A stretch of DNA of 64,000 nucleotides from Hirundichthys speculiger. Its lineage: Eukaryota > Chordata > Actinopteri > Beloniformes > Exocoetidae. The DNA lies in contig JAGFBZ010001895.1 in assembly GCA_018398805.1 (NCBI GenBank), positions 310,001 through 374,000 of the forward strand, read 5' to 3'. A program made the position numbers and the translations under genes. The notes below the pieces were generated by a model. That model searched no databases, was not told where the DNA came from, and saw nothing but the letters and a program-made list of their open reading frames with translations. Positions 46,401 through 60,000 of this stretch are shown in pieces (position 1 is the stretch's first letter; each line of letters starts with the position of its first letter).

Positions 46401-46679
46401 ACTGCTCATCTCACAAATGCTTGTTCCTTATAAATGTAGCACCATTTAAAAGGGAAATAAACAGGCTTTCCAGTGATATAAGGTTTATTGCCAAGAAGCA
46501 CTGTTGCAACAAAGAAATACCAAATTAAAAAGTCTGCAGTATGGACTCTTCATGCTTAATAAAGTGCCATCATTATTTCCGAAGTGTGAGATTTTCCTCT
46601 CGCTGGCGGCCTCTTTTATGAAGCTGGAGGGGCGCGGTTTATTCAAATGACACAGAAGCTTCTGATGGTTGACGTGCTA

Positions 46680-46950
46680 TCAGACCACAGTAGATACGGC
46701 AATGTCATTGGACGGCACCGACTGGTCTCATGACAAGAACAGCCTGGTTTTGACCAATCAAATGACGCTCTGGGCCACCGAGTCTGTTTGTGAATGACGT
46801 AATTAGCGTAAAACAAGATGGCGTCGCCTTGGAAATAAGTCGGTGTGGATGTGTTAGTTGGTGTTAAAGACTGCCTCCCCCGAGGCGTTCGTGTTGAATT
46901 ACGACTGTTCTGATAAAGGACCTGTTTCACAGTCGGATAGGTGTGTTGTA
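46680..46950 (+). promoter_or_regulatory. srebf2: srebf2 promoter region
   Basis: The region just upstream of the srebf2 first exon carries CCAAT at 46754-46758 and its complement ATTGG at 46707-46711 (NF-Y type). A CRE-like TGACGTAA lies at 46795-46802 and AAGATGGCG at 46815-46823 (YY1-like, often near TATA-less starts). NF-Y cooperation at the mammalian SREBF2 promoter is established. I did not find a convincing sterol-response element. The start site probably lies at or after the YY1-like motif. Confidence 0.5.
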
Positions 46951-47045
46951 GGCGTTTCCGGACGCCCGAGAGGAGCCAGCAGTTGCCGTGTGTTATCCTG
47001 CGACCCCCGGTTGACAGCCGGACAGGCGAGCCGCTGACGGGCAGG

Positions 47046-48001
47046 ATGGACAGGATGGACACCGGAGAGTATATCTCCTCCATGGACACCATGGACCCGA
47101 CTTTAGCGGAGTTAGGGGATGAATTCACCTTAGGAGACATTGACGGTGAGTAGGACCGTCCCTGGCAACATTAGTGTTGTTGTCTGTCTTCTAAATGTTG
47201 GACAGTTGATGCTCATCCTGCCTGAGTAAAGGGGCTCAGCAGGTCTGGGTTGTATCAATTAAGTTCAAATTTCATCATATCTTTCTGGTGTGAAGCTGTG
47301 AATAACATTATTTATCATTCTTACAGTTCCGGTTATTACACATATCTCTGTGTGTGCGTGTGTAATTCATCAATTACATGCCATTAACTCTTTTGTGCTG
47401 TTATTATTTGCGCTGGCGCGTTACATTTTAGGGTTTAGATGCTGTTATCATTGTTTATCATCAGTAATAGGGCTGGACAGTAATTCAGTAACAATACATA
47501 TCGCAATAGAAAGTGTTGGAATAATGAAGATATAACTTTTGAACACATTTTCAGCATTTTTATATACGTTATTATGACATTGCCAGCAGTTTGTTTGTTT
47601 GATAATGACGTCATCTTTCTTGGTTGAGAATTTAAAGAAAGGATGGACATTGATTTGTTTATTATGAACATTTTTATGTCTAAAACATATCGTTTTATAG
47701 GGACACAGTTTTATGGATGTGGCAGTATATTTTTTCAGAGGTTTGTGGGAAAAGTCACCCTTTCTGGACATTGTTGGCAGTGTTTCTGTGGTTTTCATAT
47801 TACTCATGCCGATATTGGAATTATATCACATTGACCAAAATTAAGGAATATATGGTGATTGGTCACATCGTCCAGCCCTAATCAGTCATAAGCACTAAGA
47901 GCCAGTTTTCTTTTGAAAAGAAAGCAAGTGTTGTTATTTTGCAGACTACTGGTGTTGGTGAAGCAGAGGTGGATGTCAGGAAAAGAATGTGCGTGTGTAA
48001 A

Positions 48002-48060
<59 letters not shown>

Positions 48061-51000
48061 TGTGATTGTATATCTACACACAAACACATACATGTATGTA
48101 TAGAGTGCAGCTTTGTCCAGCAGTCTTACTACTGTCAGTTGAATGTCTAAAGTTGGAATAACGGTGGAAAGTTTGGGACTTCCAGATCAAGTTTTTTTTA
48201 CAGACTGTAATGAAGGGTTTGTGTGTTTTCCTGGGATGACCATGAGGTTAAAAAAAAAAAAAAAAAAAAAAACATTGGACAAAATTGGAACATGTCATCA
48301 TATGTCCTGAAATGTTCATTTTGTTCCTGTTTTGCCGTGTGCATTGCAACTCAGTCACTCTATTTTTCTTATACTTTTGCATGGTTGCCAAGTTTTTCCT
48401 GCAGAGATTATTGAGCAGTTATTGTGGGCCAACATCTCTGTAAAGATCCAGCTCTGCACTCGACCAACCGTCCCTGATCCGATCTCACTGTTATCAAAAG
48501 GAGTTTGGCATACAATGAAAGGATTGAGCTTTTGGTGAAACACTGGTCAGTGCAGAGTCACCAGATTCCCAGTGGGTTGGAATTTCACTGAATGCTAAGT
48601 TACCAGACCGGATTGATGGATGGATCTGTGCGTGTCTGTGGTGTGTAGAACACTGGTGGCTTTTTTTTTTTTTTGTCCATGCTGGTTTTGGATTTAAAGC
48701 GCTCACCACTGTAGAACTGAGGTTTTTATAGAATGATGCAACAAACAACAGAGCATACTGCTGGAGATATTGCACCTACACATTTCTGGACCTGTGCGTC
48801 TCTTTGGTTTCTGAAGTCTCCTTAAAAATGTGGCATTTAAAAGGAATAATCAGACAACACTTTTTGAAATCTTTTCTCTTTTTTTTATTTTTGGCACTAG
48901 TGGCCTTTATTGACAGTGAAGACAGGGGGGAGAGACAGAACAGGAGAAGGCATGCAGCAAAGGGTCGCCGGGAGTAGAACCCACGACGGCTGTGCAGAGG
49001 ACTAGAGCCTCTGTATATGGGCCGCCTGCCCTAACCATTGTGCCACCGGGGCAGCCCAAAATCTTTCTTGATTATTATGTCAGAAAGGAAGAATGAACAG
49101 ATTGTGAGAGAAGTGACGGCTCAACAGGCGAGCTGCAGCCAGACAGTCCAGCAGTCCACTGTCTGGACCTGACCCATGCCTAAAGGATCAACAGTTTCTC
49201 TATTCAGAAGCATTTTCAACACAATAGACATTTATTCTAGTTACAGAAGTTGTTAATGAAATGTAATCAGGCATATCTGTAGTCATCATCAGATAGCAAA
49301 GATATCCAGCCTTTTTAAATCTAAAAGTGACTGCGTGGATTTCTTGAATGTAACTAAATTTCAGCAGTTAACTATATTAGTATGGAACATTCCTTGTCTC
49401 CCAATTATTTTCTTAGCAGTTGTGTCTCTGGTTATATAACTTATTTACTTTGCTCCAAGCTGCCCCCTTTGATGAATTTAGCCTTTGTGTCAGCTTTTCT
49501 TTCGCTCTGGGGGCTCAGAGATGCTTTGTCCTATCTGCCACTAACTATGTGCCCCCCGTGGAGGAGAACCTGTGTGTGTCTACATGAAGAGTGCCTGCAT
49601 GCAGCGGGTTATACTGACCGCTGAAATGTCCTGAGCACCAGTATAAATTACTGTCCCTGTATTGGCCTGCTTACTGGAAATTGTGACCTATGCTCTCCAG
49701 AACGGCACCTCAAAAGTGCAACATGCAGAAAACATTTCTCTGGACAGAGTCAATGCTGACTCACACTGACACTTGAGAGCTGCTTTGAATTTTGGGCATT
49801 GCTATTTCTAATGTTGTAATTTTGGTTTCAAGTCCTGGCAGATCATAAAAAGGAGGGAATCCATCTTGCAGCAAATAATTTCTGACCTGTCGCTGTCCAT
49901 TTTGTATTGAATGCCAGTGGCCTTAGAGGACTTGTCATAAGTGCTGTGTGAGGAGGAAGTAGTGGCATTACACAGAAGTACAGGATACAACTATTACATT
50001 TTGAAATACATTGATCAATGAGATCAGAATCTGTTGATCTCCTACCAGTCGATCACTCTCATATTTGTATTAGATTGCATGTCACTCTCACTTTCATGTC
50101 AACAGCATGGACTCAAAATGGCACAAAACATCCAGATGAATGCAATGTTTTGGTTAATTATTAGTGTATATATGTGGAGTAATACAGAAGAGCAACCCTC
50201 TTCCTAAGAGGGGAGATCAGACTCTTAAGAAATTTGAACTGATCAAAGAAAATTACAGTAATGCACGTGTAATAATCTCAGATGGCATGACTGCAGCACT
50301 AAACAGTAGTTAAACTGATGTCATGGCCATGGGTGTTATTTCTTCACAGTCAGTTCAAACTGATTCTTGGATATTTTACTTTAAAATCACATACACACGT
50401 TCCTAAAAGATAATTCTATATTTTTCCCACTGAGCTCTATGTTTTCATAGTTTTTGCTCATCTGAAAACAGATTGGTTCAGAGTTTAAGAATATCTGTTA
50501 TCTGTTTCAGGAAGGTTAAAATTGTGTACAGGTTATATAACATGAAATAAAACACTAAAATATCAGTGTAACGAATTAAATAAAATAGTTATGAATGTGC
50601 AGGACGTATGTTTCATATTTCTTGGCAATATGACTATAAGTCAGTATCAAGATCAACTGAACACTTGACCTCAGTAGAGCCCTTATTTTAGATTTGGTTT
50701 ATTTTTTGCCCTCTTGGATCATTGACTGGTTTTTGTCTCAAACTTGATCACATCACTTAAAATTTCTGAACTTCTGTTTCGATTAATTTTTGGTTAATTG
50801 CCCAGGTCCTAACATTTCACAGCCTTCATAACCACTACACTACATTCGTACTAGATTACATCAATATTTTAGTTTATTTCATGTTGCATGACCCATACAG
50901 TTTCGTTCTAAAATAATCTTTCTACTATGTTGTGTCACTTAAATTACCCAGCTTGGGATCAATGAAGGTCATCTATCTATTTATCTATTGGCTTGCTCCC

Positions 51001-54000
51001 AGCAAATGAGAAAAAAAACAACAACAAGAACAATAATGAAACATCCAGAAATGGGTTCAGAACTGTCTGACCCATTTGTAAAACCCTGGAAGATGGTGAG
51101 GAGTCATCCTCTGAGGGAAGAAATGTGGTCAGAAAAAAAAGAATGATATTTATTTTAGATCTCTGAAACATTTGTTAAAACTTAATCAAAGCAAATCAAC
51201 AGCAGACTTCCTGGCAACATTTGATGGTGAACGTGAGAGCTTTTCCACAGAGAATTTAAAGTGTTTGGACTAAACATCCTCTGACGACAAGGCCAGGATT
51301 TATGATGCTCAAACTGTCAGAGTGGTTTAGGGGACATGAGGCATCATTTTAACACATGGATTACCCCCCACCAAGTCCTCACCTTACCCCCTTTGAAAAT
51401 CTTTGGGATGTGCTCGAGAAGACCTTGTGTGCAGCAGTTTGACAAACTCATCTCCAGCTCTAGATCTACTAGAAAGGACTCTTCTGTATGTCATCAAGAC
51501 ATTTCCATAGCAAATGCATGATATAAAAGCTAAAAGTGAACCAACAATATTAGTCTGTAACTTTTTTGGCCTTACAATGTGTAACCTGCAGTAAAAAAAA
51601 AAAAAAAAATACCAGTATTATATAAAGTTCCAGTAACAAAGCAATGAACTGTTCCAGTAATATTGAATTCAAAAGAAAGGAATCGATTAATGACAGAATT
51701 CTGTCACAATATCGTGTGGAAAACAAAGAAAAGTCACACGTGGTGCTGCTTGGGGCTTCTGACTTGTGTGACATCCAGTGGATGAGATTTGCTCGTTGAT
51801 TTAACGCCGCTCTCAGACAGTACATAAATGTGCTCTTTGTCTGCTGAATTATCTGGTCTGGGTGACTTACAGCAGGACTAAGTTCAAGGCTGCGAGCTTG
51901 TGACCCTGACACCTGGAGCCGTAAGCTCTATCACCGATGTGGATCAATCCAGGAATCTTTAACTCTGAAGGCCATTTGCCAAAGTGTGTGAGAGCCTTAC
52001 AGATGTATTTTTGTATGGATGATGTACTCATCTCCTTTGGTAATCTTGTGTGTTACCATAGCTGTGGGACAAATGTGAGTTAGACATGTGCAAACTCTAA
52101 ATCCTTTAATATTACGTATTCTTTTGCTGCGATAGTTGATCATCATGCCTTCAGGAGACGCCTTTTTCATTCAGGTGAAGATCAAAACAAGACGTGGCTA
52201 ATAAAGTAATTAGGGGCGCGCCAACCAACTTTTTTTCAGTTTTTATTCCAACATCTGCCGTCCACCAGTCATCGACAACGATCCTGTTATCAGAGGCCTT
52301 TCATCTCAGTCTTTTTTTTCTTTAGATATTCATTTTTATGCATAAGGTCACACAAGCTTTCCTGTGCGAATATTTGAAATGAAAGTTCAAAAACTGTAGA
52401 AACAAAATAGATATTAACATTATCTAACCCCTCAAATAATTCAAAAAATAGTAAAAACAGTGGTTTATCTGAGCAGGATAAATCAAATAAGCGTACTACA
52501 ACATCTCAAAAAGCAACCACAAAGGGACAGTCAATAAAAGTTAATCCAATACTGTATCCTGTTTCCGACTTACTGTTGATTGCTGCTGCGGCAAGTTTTC
52601 AACAACATGACTTCAGTACACAGTTATTAAAGCTATCGTAGCATACATTTATCATCTTTTAAGGCCATCGAGATTAACGTTCACGTTTACAAGGCTGTGT
52701 CTGTGAAGGCTGCGTTGTATTGATTTATGAGCTGTACAGTAGCTTTGTTGGGTGACAGTTCAAGGTCAGGCCTTGAAAGTCTGCGTAAGTCTCTTGTGTC
52801 ATCTGTTAGCAACCCTCAGCAGGAAGACATCTTAATCAGACAAACACTTCAGCGACATTGTTACCCCCATATTACAGAAGGTTTCTGGTCATTTGGACAT
52901 AAGGTCATCAACTAATCATCATGAGTCCTCGCTGGCTCATCGATCCTGTCCTCTTGCTAAGTAATCTTCTATTTTTAAAATGAAACCAGTGTGTTGTCTG
53001 CATAGAAGATTTTTTAAATTTGAAATATACCCCTTGATGCATTTATTGTAGTCTGTGACCTTTTTTTTCCCCCTCAAAGTTTTTAATCAAATGTCGTTTG
53101 TTTCTCCTTCTCCTCAGAGATGCTGCAGTTTGTCAGCAACCAGGTGGGGGACTTCCCTGACCTGTTCGAGGACCAGATGACCCCAGCAGGCTCTCTGCAG
53201 AGTGGTAACAGCAGCTCTGCTCCACAACCGGCCATTCATACCCCTTCAACTCCTCAGACACCAACTGCTGCTGCCTACCAGAGTCCCAGCATGAGCCTGG
53301 CCTCCTCCCAGACTCTGTCGCCTCAGTCTCTACCCCTCACCCCTCCCCTCACTCCTGCACAGACGCCTTCCCCCGGCACCACAACCTCTTCAGTGCAGCA
53401 ACAGGTGACACGAAGCCCTCCTCTCCTCCAGCCGCGGCCTCAGGTGGTCCAACCAATTCAGCCTCAGCCCCAACAGACAGCCCAGCCAGCCATCCAGGTA
53501 TCAGCTGTTCAAACCCCAGTTTCTACTCGTTCTGTTACTAGTTCTACTGGGATAAATGTTTTATGTTGGGTTATGCGCTACGTTGAAAGTTAAGCTGGTT
53601 TTGTGTCACTGTGTGGCTTTGCAGAGATTTTGCAGACTGCTGCAGTGATGATGCAGCACTCAGGTTTTGAGTATTAGGGTCAGCATTTTAATTACACGGG
53701 AAAACTGACAGACTGTAAATCTGAATATCCAGCTAAGCGTGCCTTTAAGCACTTGATGCACGTCTGAGAAAAACTCGAGTCTGTTAGTCCGGATGATGTC
53801 CCTTAATAAATATTTTAAAATAGAACTTTCTTGCCTTGAAGGATCTCTGAGGTGCTAGTTTCGATAAAACCCCTCATGTTTTTCTGAAATGTAGATGCAC
53901 ACTCAGGGGGTCCCAGTACAGACACAAAGCTTCCCAGTCCACACCCTGGTTCAGACACACAGCCAGACACCCCTGCCCATCCAGACACAGGCGGCCCAAA

Positions 54001-57000
54001 CTGTGATGATTGCCTCCAGTGGCGGGCAGTCACGCTTCATCCAGAACCCGGTCATCTGCCATCAGAGCCCTGCTCCTAGTTTCCAAGGTGATTGCACTGA
54101 AGAAGAGGGGAGTGTTTGCATGAATTTGAGTCAATAGGTTTATACTTTAGGCAGTTCCAATTTTTTTAGGATGTGCCTCAAGTCCTCGTTTCTCATTCCT
54201 CCAGTACCTCCAGCCACAAGTGCAGAGCATCATGACATCACCCCAGATCCAACCAGTAACTATCCAGCACCAGCGTGTTCTGACCTCAACAGGTCAAACC
54301 ATCCAGACTCTCTCCACAGCGCCCACAGCAGTCCACACAGTGCAACAGCAGGTGCAGCAGTTACCTGTAAGTAACCTCTCTGCTCTAAGTGGCATTGAAA
54401 GATAACTCACATTAACACAATTTGTCAAATTGAAGAAAAAGAAAAAAGACAATTGGTTGATATATTTTTTTTACAAAAGTAAGTTAGTAAAATAATAATC
54501 CTTACTCGAACTGCCTCCATCAGGTTCTGGTACAGCAGCCTCAGATTCTGAAGACAGACTCGCTGGTTCTCACAACGCTCAAACCGGATGGGACACAGGT
54601 GTTGTCTACAATGCAGAGCCCCACAGGCATCACCACTCTGACCACGCCCATCCAAAACACAGCTTTACAAGTACCAGTATGCATCATTGATAAAATAGTT
54701 TATATTCGGATACTTAATTATCATTATTGGTGCCTATAAAGGCTCTTTTAGCTGTCCCAGTCTTTACACTCTAAAACTACTTTCTGTCACCAGACACTGA
54801 TGGGCAGCAACATTCTCACTACTGTCCCTGTTATGATGGGTGGAGGAGACAAGCTGCCCATAAAGCAGCTGCAGCCCGGCTCCACCACCTGCACTAATGG
54901 AGCCCAGACCAGGCATGGAGCAGAACCAGGGGACGCCAGGAGGTCTCGGGCCAGGAGTAGTGGTGAAGGAGGGGGAGAGGAGAACAACCCACAACATTAT
55001 AGAGAAGAGATACAGGTCCTCCATTAATGACAAGATCGTGGAGCTCAGAGACCTTGTTATGGGCAGTGACGCAAAGGTAGGATCCTAAAACACAAAGACT
55101 TCAGTTGTGGCTTTGATTAAATTTTCAATCTCATCGATCCTTTGTGTCTTTTCCTCTCAGATGCATAAATCAGGAGTGCTGAGGAAGGCCATAGACTACA
55201 TAAAGCATCTGCAACAAGTCAACCACAAACTACGACAAGAGAACCTGGCCCTCAGGATGGCTAATCAGAAGAACAGTATGTGTTTTCATGACTTAAAGCT
55301 GCATGTAGATCAAAACCTATTACTGTCTGAGATTCCAGTGTTGTGATCTTTCTATCCCAGAGCCATTGACGCTGTCTGAAGATGTTGAGCTCAAGCAGGA
55401 GGTGGTGTTGATGTCACCTCCAGCCTCGGATTCTGGTTCCGGTTCCCCTCATCAGTTCTCTCCTTACTGTGTCGACTCTGAGCCAGGGAGCCCCTTACTG
55501 GATCACGATCAGGTAAAACATGTGATAACTGGATTACACACATGCTGTATGGTTTTCATTCACCCGGTTTGACCGTCAGAGGCCTTAGAGAAATGAAGTT
55601 TAATCATCTAAAGCAACTCAAATCTCAAGCAATTTATAACTCTATTAGATATGTTTACACAACATCTTTTTTTGAATCTTACAATTATTTAATCTGTCAC
55701 GACTTTTACTTTACTGCAGATTGTCCATTTTGCAACACTGTGTCACAAAACGACTGAATTATGTAGCTCCTCTATAACTCTCTTATAGGTGCTTCACAAA
55801 AACTTCTTTTATAAACCCTGAACCTCAAACTTTCGTCTCCACCCTTCATGCAGTCAGAGTCGTAACATAAAATTCATTGTGTGTTTCTGGCTATTGTCCC
55901 ATTTGTAATTTCCTTTAACTTTTTAGACTGTAATCCTTCCTTGAAATTCTGTTTTTTTTATATCTGATCTATCAGGTTCCTGTTAGCTGTTTGTCTCGCA
56001 AGAGCATCTGCATTTTCTTAGCTTCTATTTATTTATTTATTTTTAACAACTATTCTTCTAAGGTCAGTTTTGGTTTAATATATACATTAGATGAAATGTC
56101 AGATTGATAATCACACAACCATCAGTTACCAAACATCAGTTGAGCTTATGGTTGAAGTTATGAGCCTACTTGTCCATTACTGCAGTGTTTAATAGTTTGA
56201 TTATGTATTTTTTGCCCTCTGTCTCTGAAGGTAAAGAGTGAGCCAGATTCTCCCTCTTCAGTTGGAGTGATGGATCGTTCCCGACTACTTCTGTGTGCCC
56301 TGACGTTCTTCTGCCTCTCCCTGAACCCTCTGCCCTCTTTGTTGGGTTCAGAGGCCTCAGGGAGCACCGGCCTGTCTGCCAGCCATGTCCCATCTAGATC
56401 ACTTTTCTGGTTCCCGACTCACACACAGGACTTCAGTAAGTAGCTGCTGGACTCTCTGTTCACCAGGCTTCAAGTCAAAAGTTGAAAATAATCTATAAGA
56501 TACTGTTAGTCCCAATTCTCGTAAAACTTTCCATCATGCCTCATTTTCTTCTCATCCTTCAGCTTCTTGGCTGCGGTGCCTGCTGCCGTGGGTGATAGTG
56601 TGGGTTCTCAGTGGGGTGGGGGCAGTGTGGGGCTGCGTCAGGGTCCTGTACCTGTGGGAGCCTGTGACGCCGCTTCACTCGCCAAAATCTGTGTCCTTCT
56701 GGAGGCACCGCAAGCAAGCAGACCTGCATCTCAACAGGGTGAGTACAGATCTGGAAGACCTCAAAAGTTTCTTCTGAAGAAAAGAGCAAAGTAGTTTCTC
56801 CAACTTTTCCCTCCTGTCACTTTGTACTGTGAGCTGCTCACTGTGTCTCCTGTTTTTCTCCTGCAGGGAGATTACACGGCAGCGATGGCCAGTTTTGAGA
56901 CTTGCCTCTCTGTGTTGGCAAGAGCTCTTCCTTCTACCAACCTGGACCTGATCTGCTCGCTTTCCTGGAATTTGATTCGGTACTGTTTGCATCGTCCAAC

Positions 57001-60000
57001 TCCTCTGGGCTGGTTGGTCCACCAGGTTGGAGGAAAGCATGAGGGAGAGGAGTCGAGGACTAGCGCAAGAGACGCAGCACTGGTTTACCACCAGCTGAGC
57101 CAGCTGCAACTCACAGGTGAGAGTTAAACCCACTGGATTGATCCTGGGCTGAAAAAAACATTCACTTAATTGACGAGAAGATTTGATCAAACGGATAAAA
57201 TGTTCTGTTTCTGTGTCTCTGCAGGAAAACTGCCTGAGCGCAGCAGCCTGTGGGCTTTGTCTGTGTCTATGAGCGCTGTCAACCTCAGTGAGAGTGCGCC
57301 CAAGGCAAGATGGCTCCAGCTCAGCTTGCTCAGATTTATGTCACTGCAGCAATCGCCCTGCGCACCGTCCTGGGCCACCATCTCTCTTGTCTGCCTGTAC
57401 GTGTCTCGTCCAGCCCGGCCCGTCATCACAGTTGTAATAGGATAAGACGGCCAAGTTGTGTTTTCATCATTGGCATCCTTTCCCCTGTGTCTGTCTCCCA
57501 GGGTTACCTTTTAGGATGTGCAGAGAGTGTGGCCAACCAGTCGGAGACCAAGCCAATCCCAGACTGCCTGCGCTGGCTCTTCACTCCACTGGGCAGGCAG
57601 TTCTTCCTGAGCTGTGATTGGTCGGTGAAACCAGAGAGCAGCATTGGAGTGTACACTTCTCAGAGAGACCCAGGTTTGTATGTCTCTGTTTGACTATTGC
57701 TTTGTATTTTAATTATTTAGTTAAAAATAAAACCTTGTTGATTCACCTGTTCCTCTGTTTTCCACTTTTCCTTTCCTCCAGCTGACCCCATTGCCCAGCT
57801 GCACAGTTGCTTCTGCAGGAAGCTTTTGGAGAGAGCTGTTCACACCCTCATCCAGCCGCAGAGCGAGTCTGACGCTGGCAGTCGCAAGAAGGACTCTGGG
57901 TAAGACACCTATAGCAAAGATGTGTTATTGCCAAAGAGCCCAGAACAAGTGGTTTGAAATGATGATTAACTCTGTATCTTTTGTTGCCCTATCATTTTTT
58001 TCTGATTTCACAGGGAGTTTTCAAGTGCCCTGGAGTTCCTTGATTTGTTGAACAGCTGCACAGAGGACTCTCCTTCTCCTCTTCCTCCTTTCTCAGCTCC
58101 TCCCAATCATATCACCACCCCAGGTATGAATAGGATGAGCAGAAACTGACATGCCCTTCTTATGAAGAAATGTGAATCAAAGTCAATATTTGTGTGCGGA
58201 AGAGAGTAAAACTTTTAAATCTTTAACCAGGATGAGAATCAGAATCTGGTTTATTAGATAAACTGACTGGATCAGTTTTCCTCTGGCACCACACTGATGA
58301 CTTATTTAGCACTGCACTTGCAGTCATTGATTTGTGGTAACTAGCAACTTACATTAGATATTGAAGAGATATTAGACACAGTCTCATTGTGTTATCCCAG
58401 GGAGATGTGCTACACATGAATCACACCATATTGACACAAAGACACAGCTTTTGCAGGTCAAAATGTTTACTAAAAAGTCCATACAAGCCATTCAGAGTTT
58501 TTTTTTTTTACATCTTTTAGTGTCTATATAATTTTCATTTTTTCTTTGTTTTGTTTTTTTAAATTTCCAGTTGGAGATCCAGTAAGTCGTTGGTGGGCTC
58601 TGGTGCTGAAGGCTGCTGTGCATTGGCTGCAGGGCGATGATGTAGCTGTGAAATCACTTTTGACAGAAGCAGAGCGAATGCCAAGGGCTCTGCACATCCT
58701 TGAGTAAGCACAGCGAAACAACTCGCGAGAACTCTCATCAACACATGAGAGCTGGAATCAAATGTAAACATGGGGAGAAAGATCGTGTTTATTAGGATTT
58801 TGGGAACTCATCCACCAGTGGATTCTGTATCTTGTAACAAAAAACAGAAAATATGTTTAATTCAAGTGGCACAGACTACGTCAGTCTGTTTTTAGCAATA
58901 TAAATCACATTTTATAATATTTCATTCAGATATTAAGTACAAAAACTTAAAAATATAGACTAAAAAGATAAATATAAATTGATGAATAGTCATTGTCATG
59001 GTTCCCTCTTCCCTCTCTGTTTCAGCCATCCTCTGCCCAAGGCTGTGCTTCTTCTTTGTAAGGTGGTTCAGATGAGCCTGTGCCCTCTGAAGGGAGAGGG
59101 GGTGGTAGCCAGCCTCTCTCACTGTGACAGAGCCAGCAGCTACCTGCGCTCCAGCATCTCTGTGCCTTTCACCCAGTCTGGCAGCTGGCTTAACAAGGTA
59201 CAGTGCAAAAGACTGATTAAAAACACTCTTCAAGATCTGTGCTTTGTTTGTGATTAGAGGGTTTGATCCTAAATCTGTTTTGTTTGACCTTATAGTGCAT
59301 GTCTGTGATTGATAACAAATTACCTCCGCTCACCATGCATACGCAGTCACGTACAGACACTGCATGCTCGGAGAGGGTGAGGACAGGCTAGTGTGGGGCT
59401 GTGTGTGTGCGCAGTGTGGGTGGCCGGAGGTGGCTGTGGTGCATTGTAGTTGCATTGCATGATCCTGAAGCTGAGTGCAATGTGTCTGCAGTGCAATACA
59501 GAGGCCTCCCCAATCTACATGCACCCGCTACACACCCCACCATGTCACATGAAATAAATGGCTCTCAATTTCATTAGTGATTTAGCCTTTTGATTTCTGG
59601 CATGCATGCTGAGTCAGCTGATGATGATGAAATGTGGTGGTGGTCAAATTTGAGTAACAGCTTTGGGCACCGAATGCAGTTCTTCAAAATCCAACTCAAC
59701 AACAATATAAAGTAAATTATAATGAGTTTGCAGATATACAAAGCAACTCGTTTTCTTTATCTTCTAAGGGAGTGGAGCTCCTGGTATGTGATCTTCTGCT
59801 GACATTAAGGACCAGTTTATGGCAGCGAGGAGGCAGCAGTAATGGAGAACCTGGCCCAGCTCCTGGATCCCAGCTGGCCGGTTTTCAGAGGGACCTCAGT
59901 GCGCTCAGGAGGCTCACACAATGCTACAGACAGGCACAACACAAGGTAAAGCTTTGGGAAGAGCTTGCCAGGAAGGCGAATAACCAACAAAAGCAGCAGT

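Noticed and set aside
54800..55027. Alternative srebf2 product ending shortly after [12 protein letters not shown]
   Set aside because: It is only the incoming frame running on past the one-base shift; it would lose the DNA-binding domain and has no family resemblance after about 54890.
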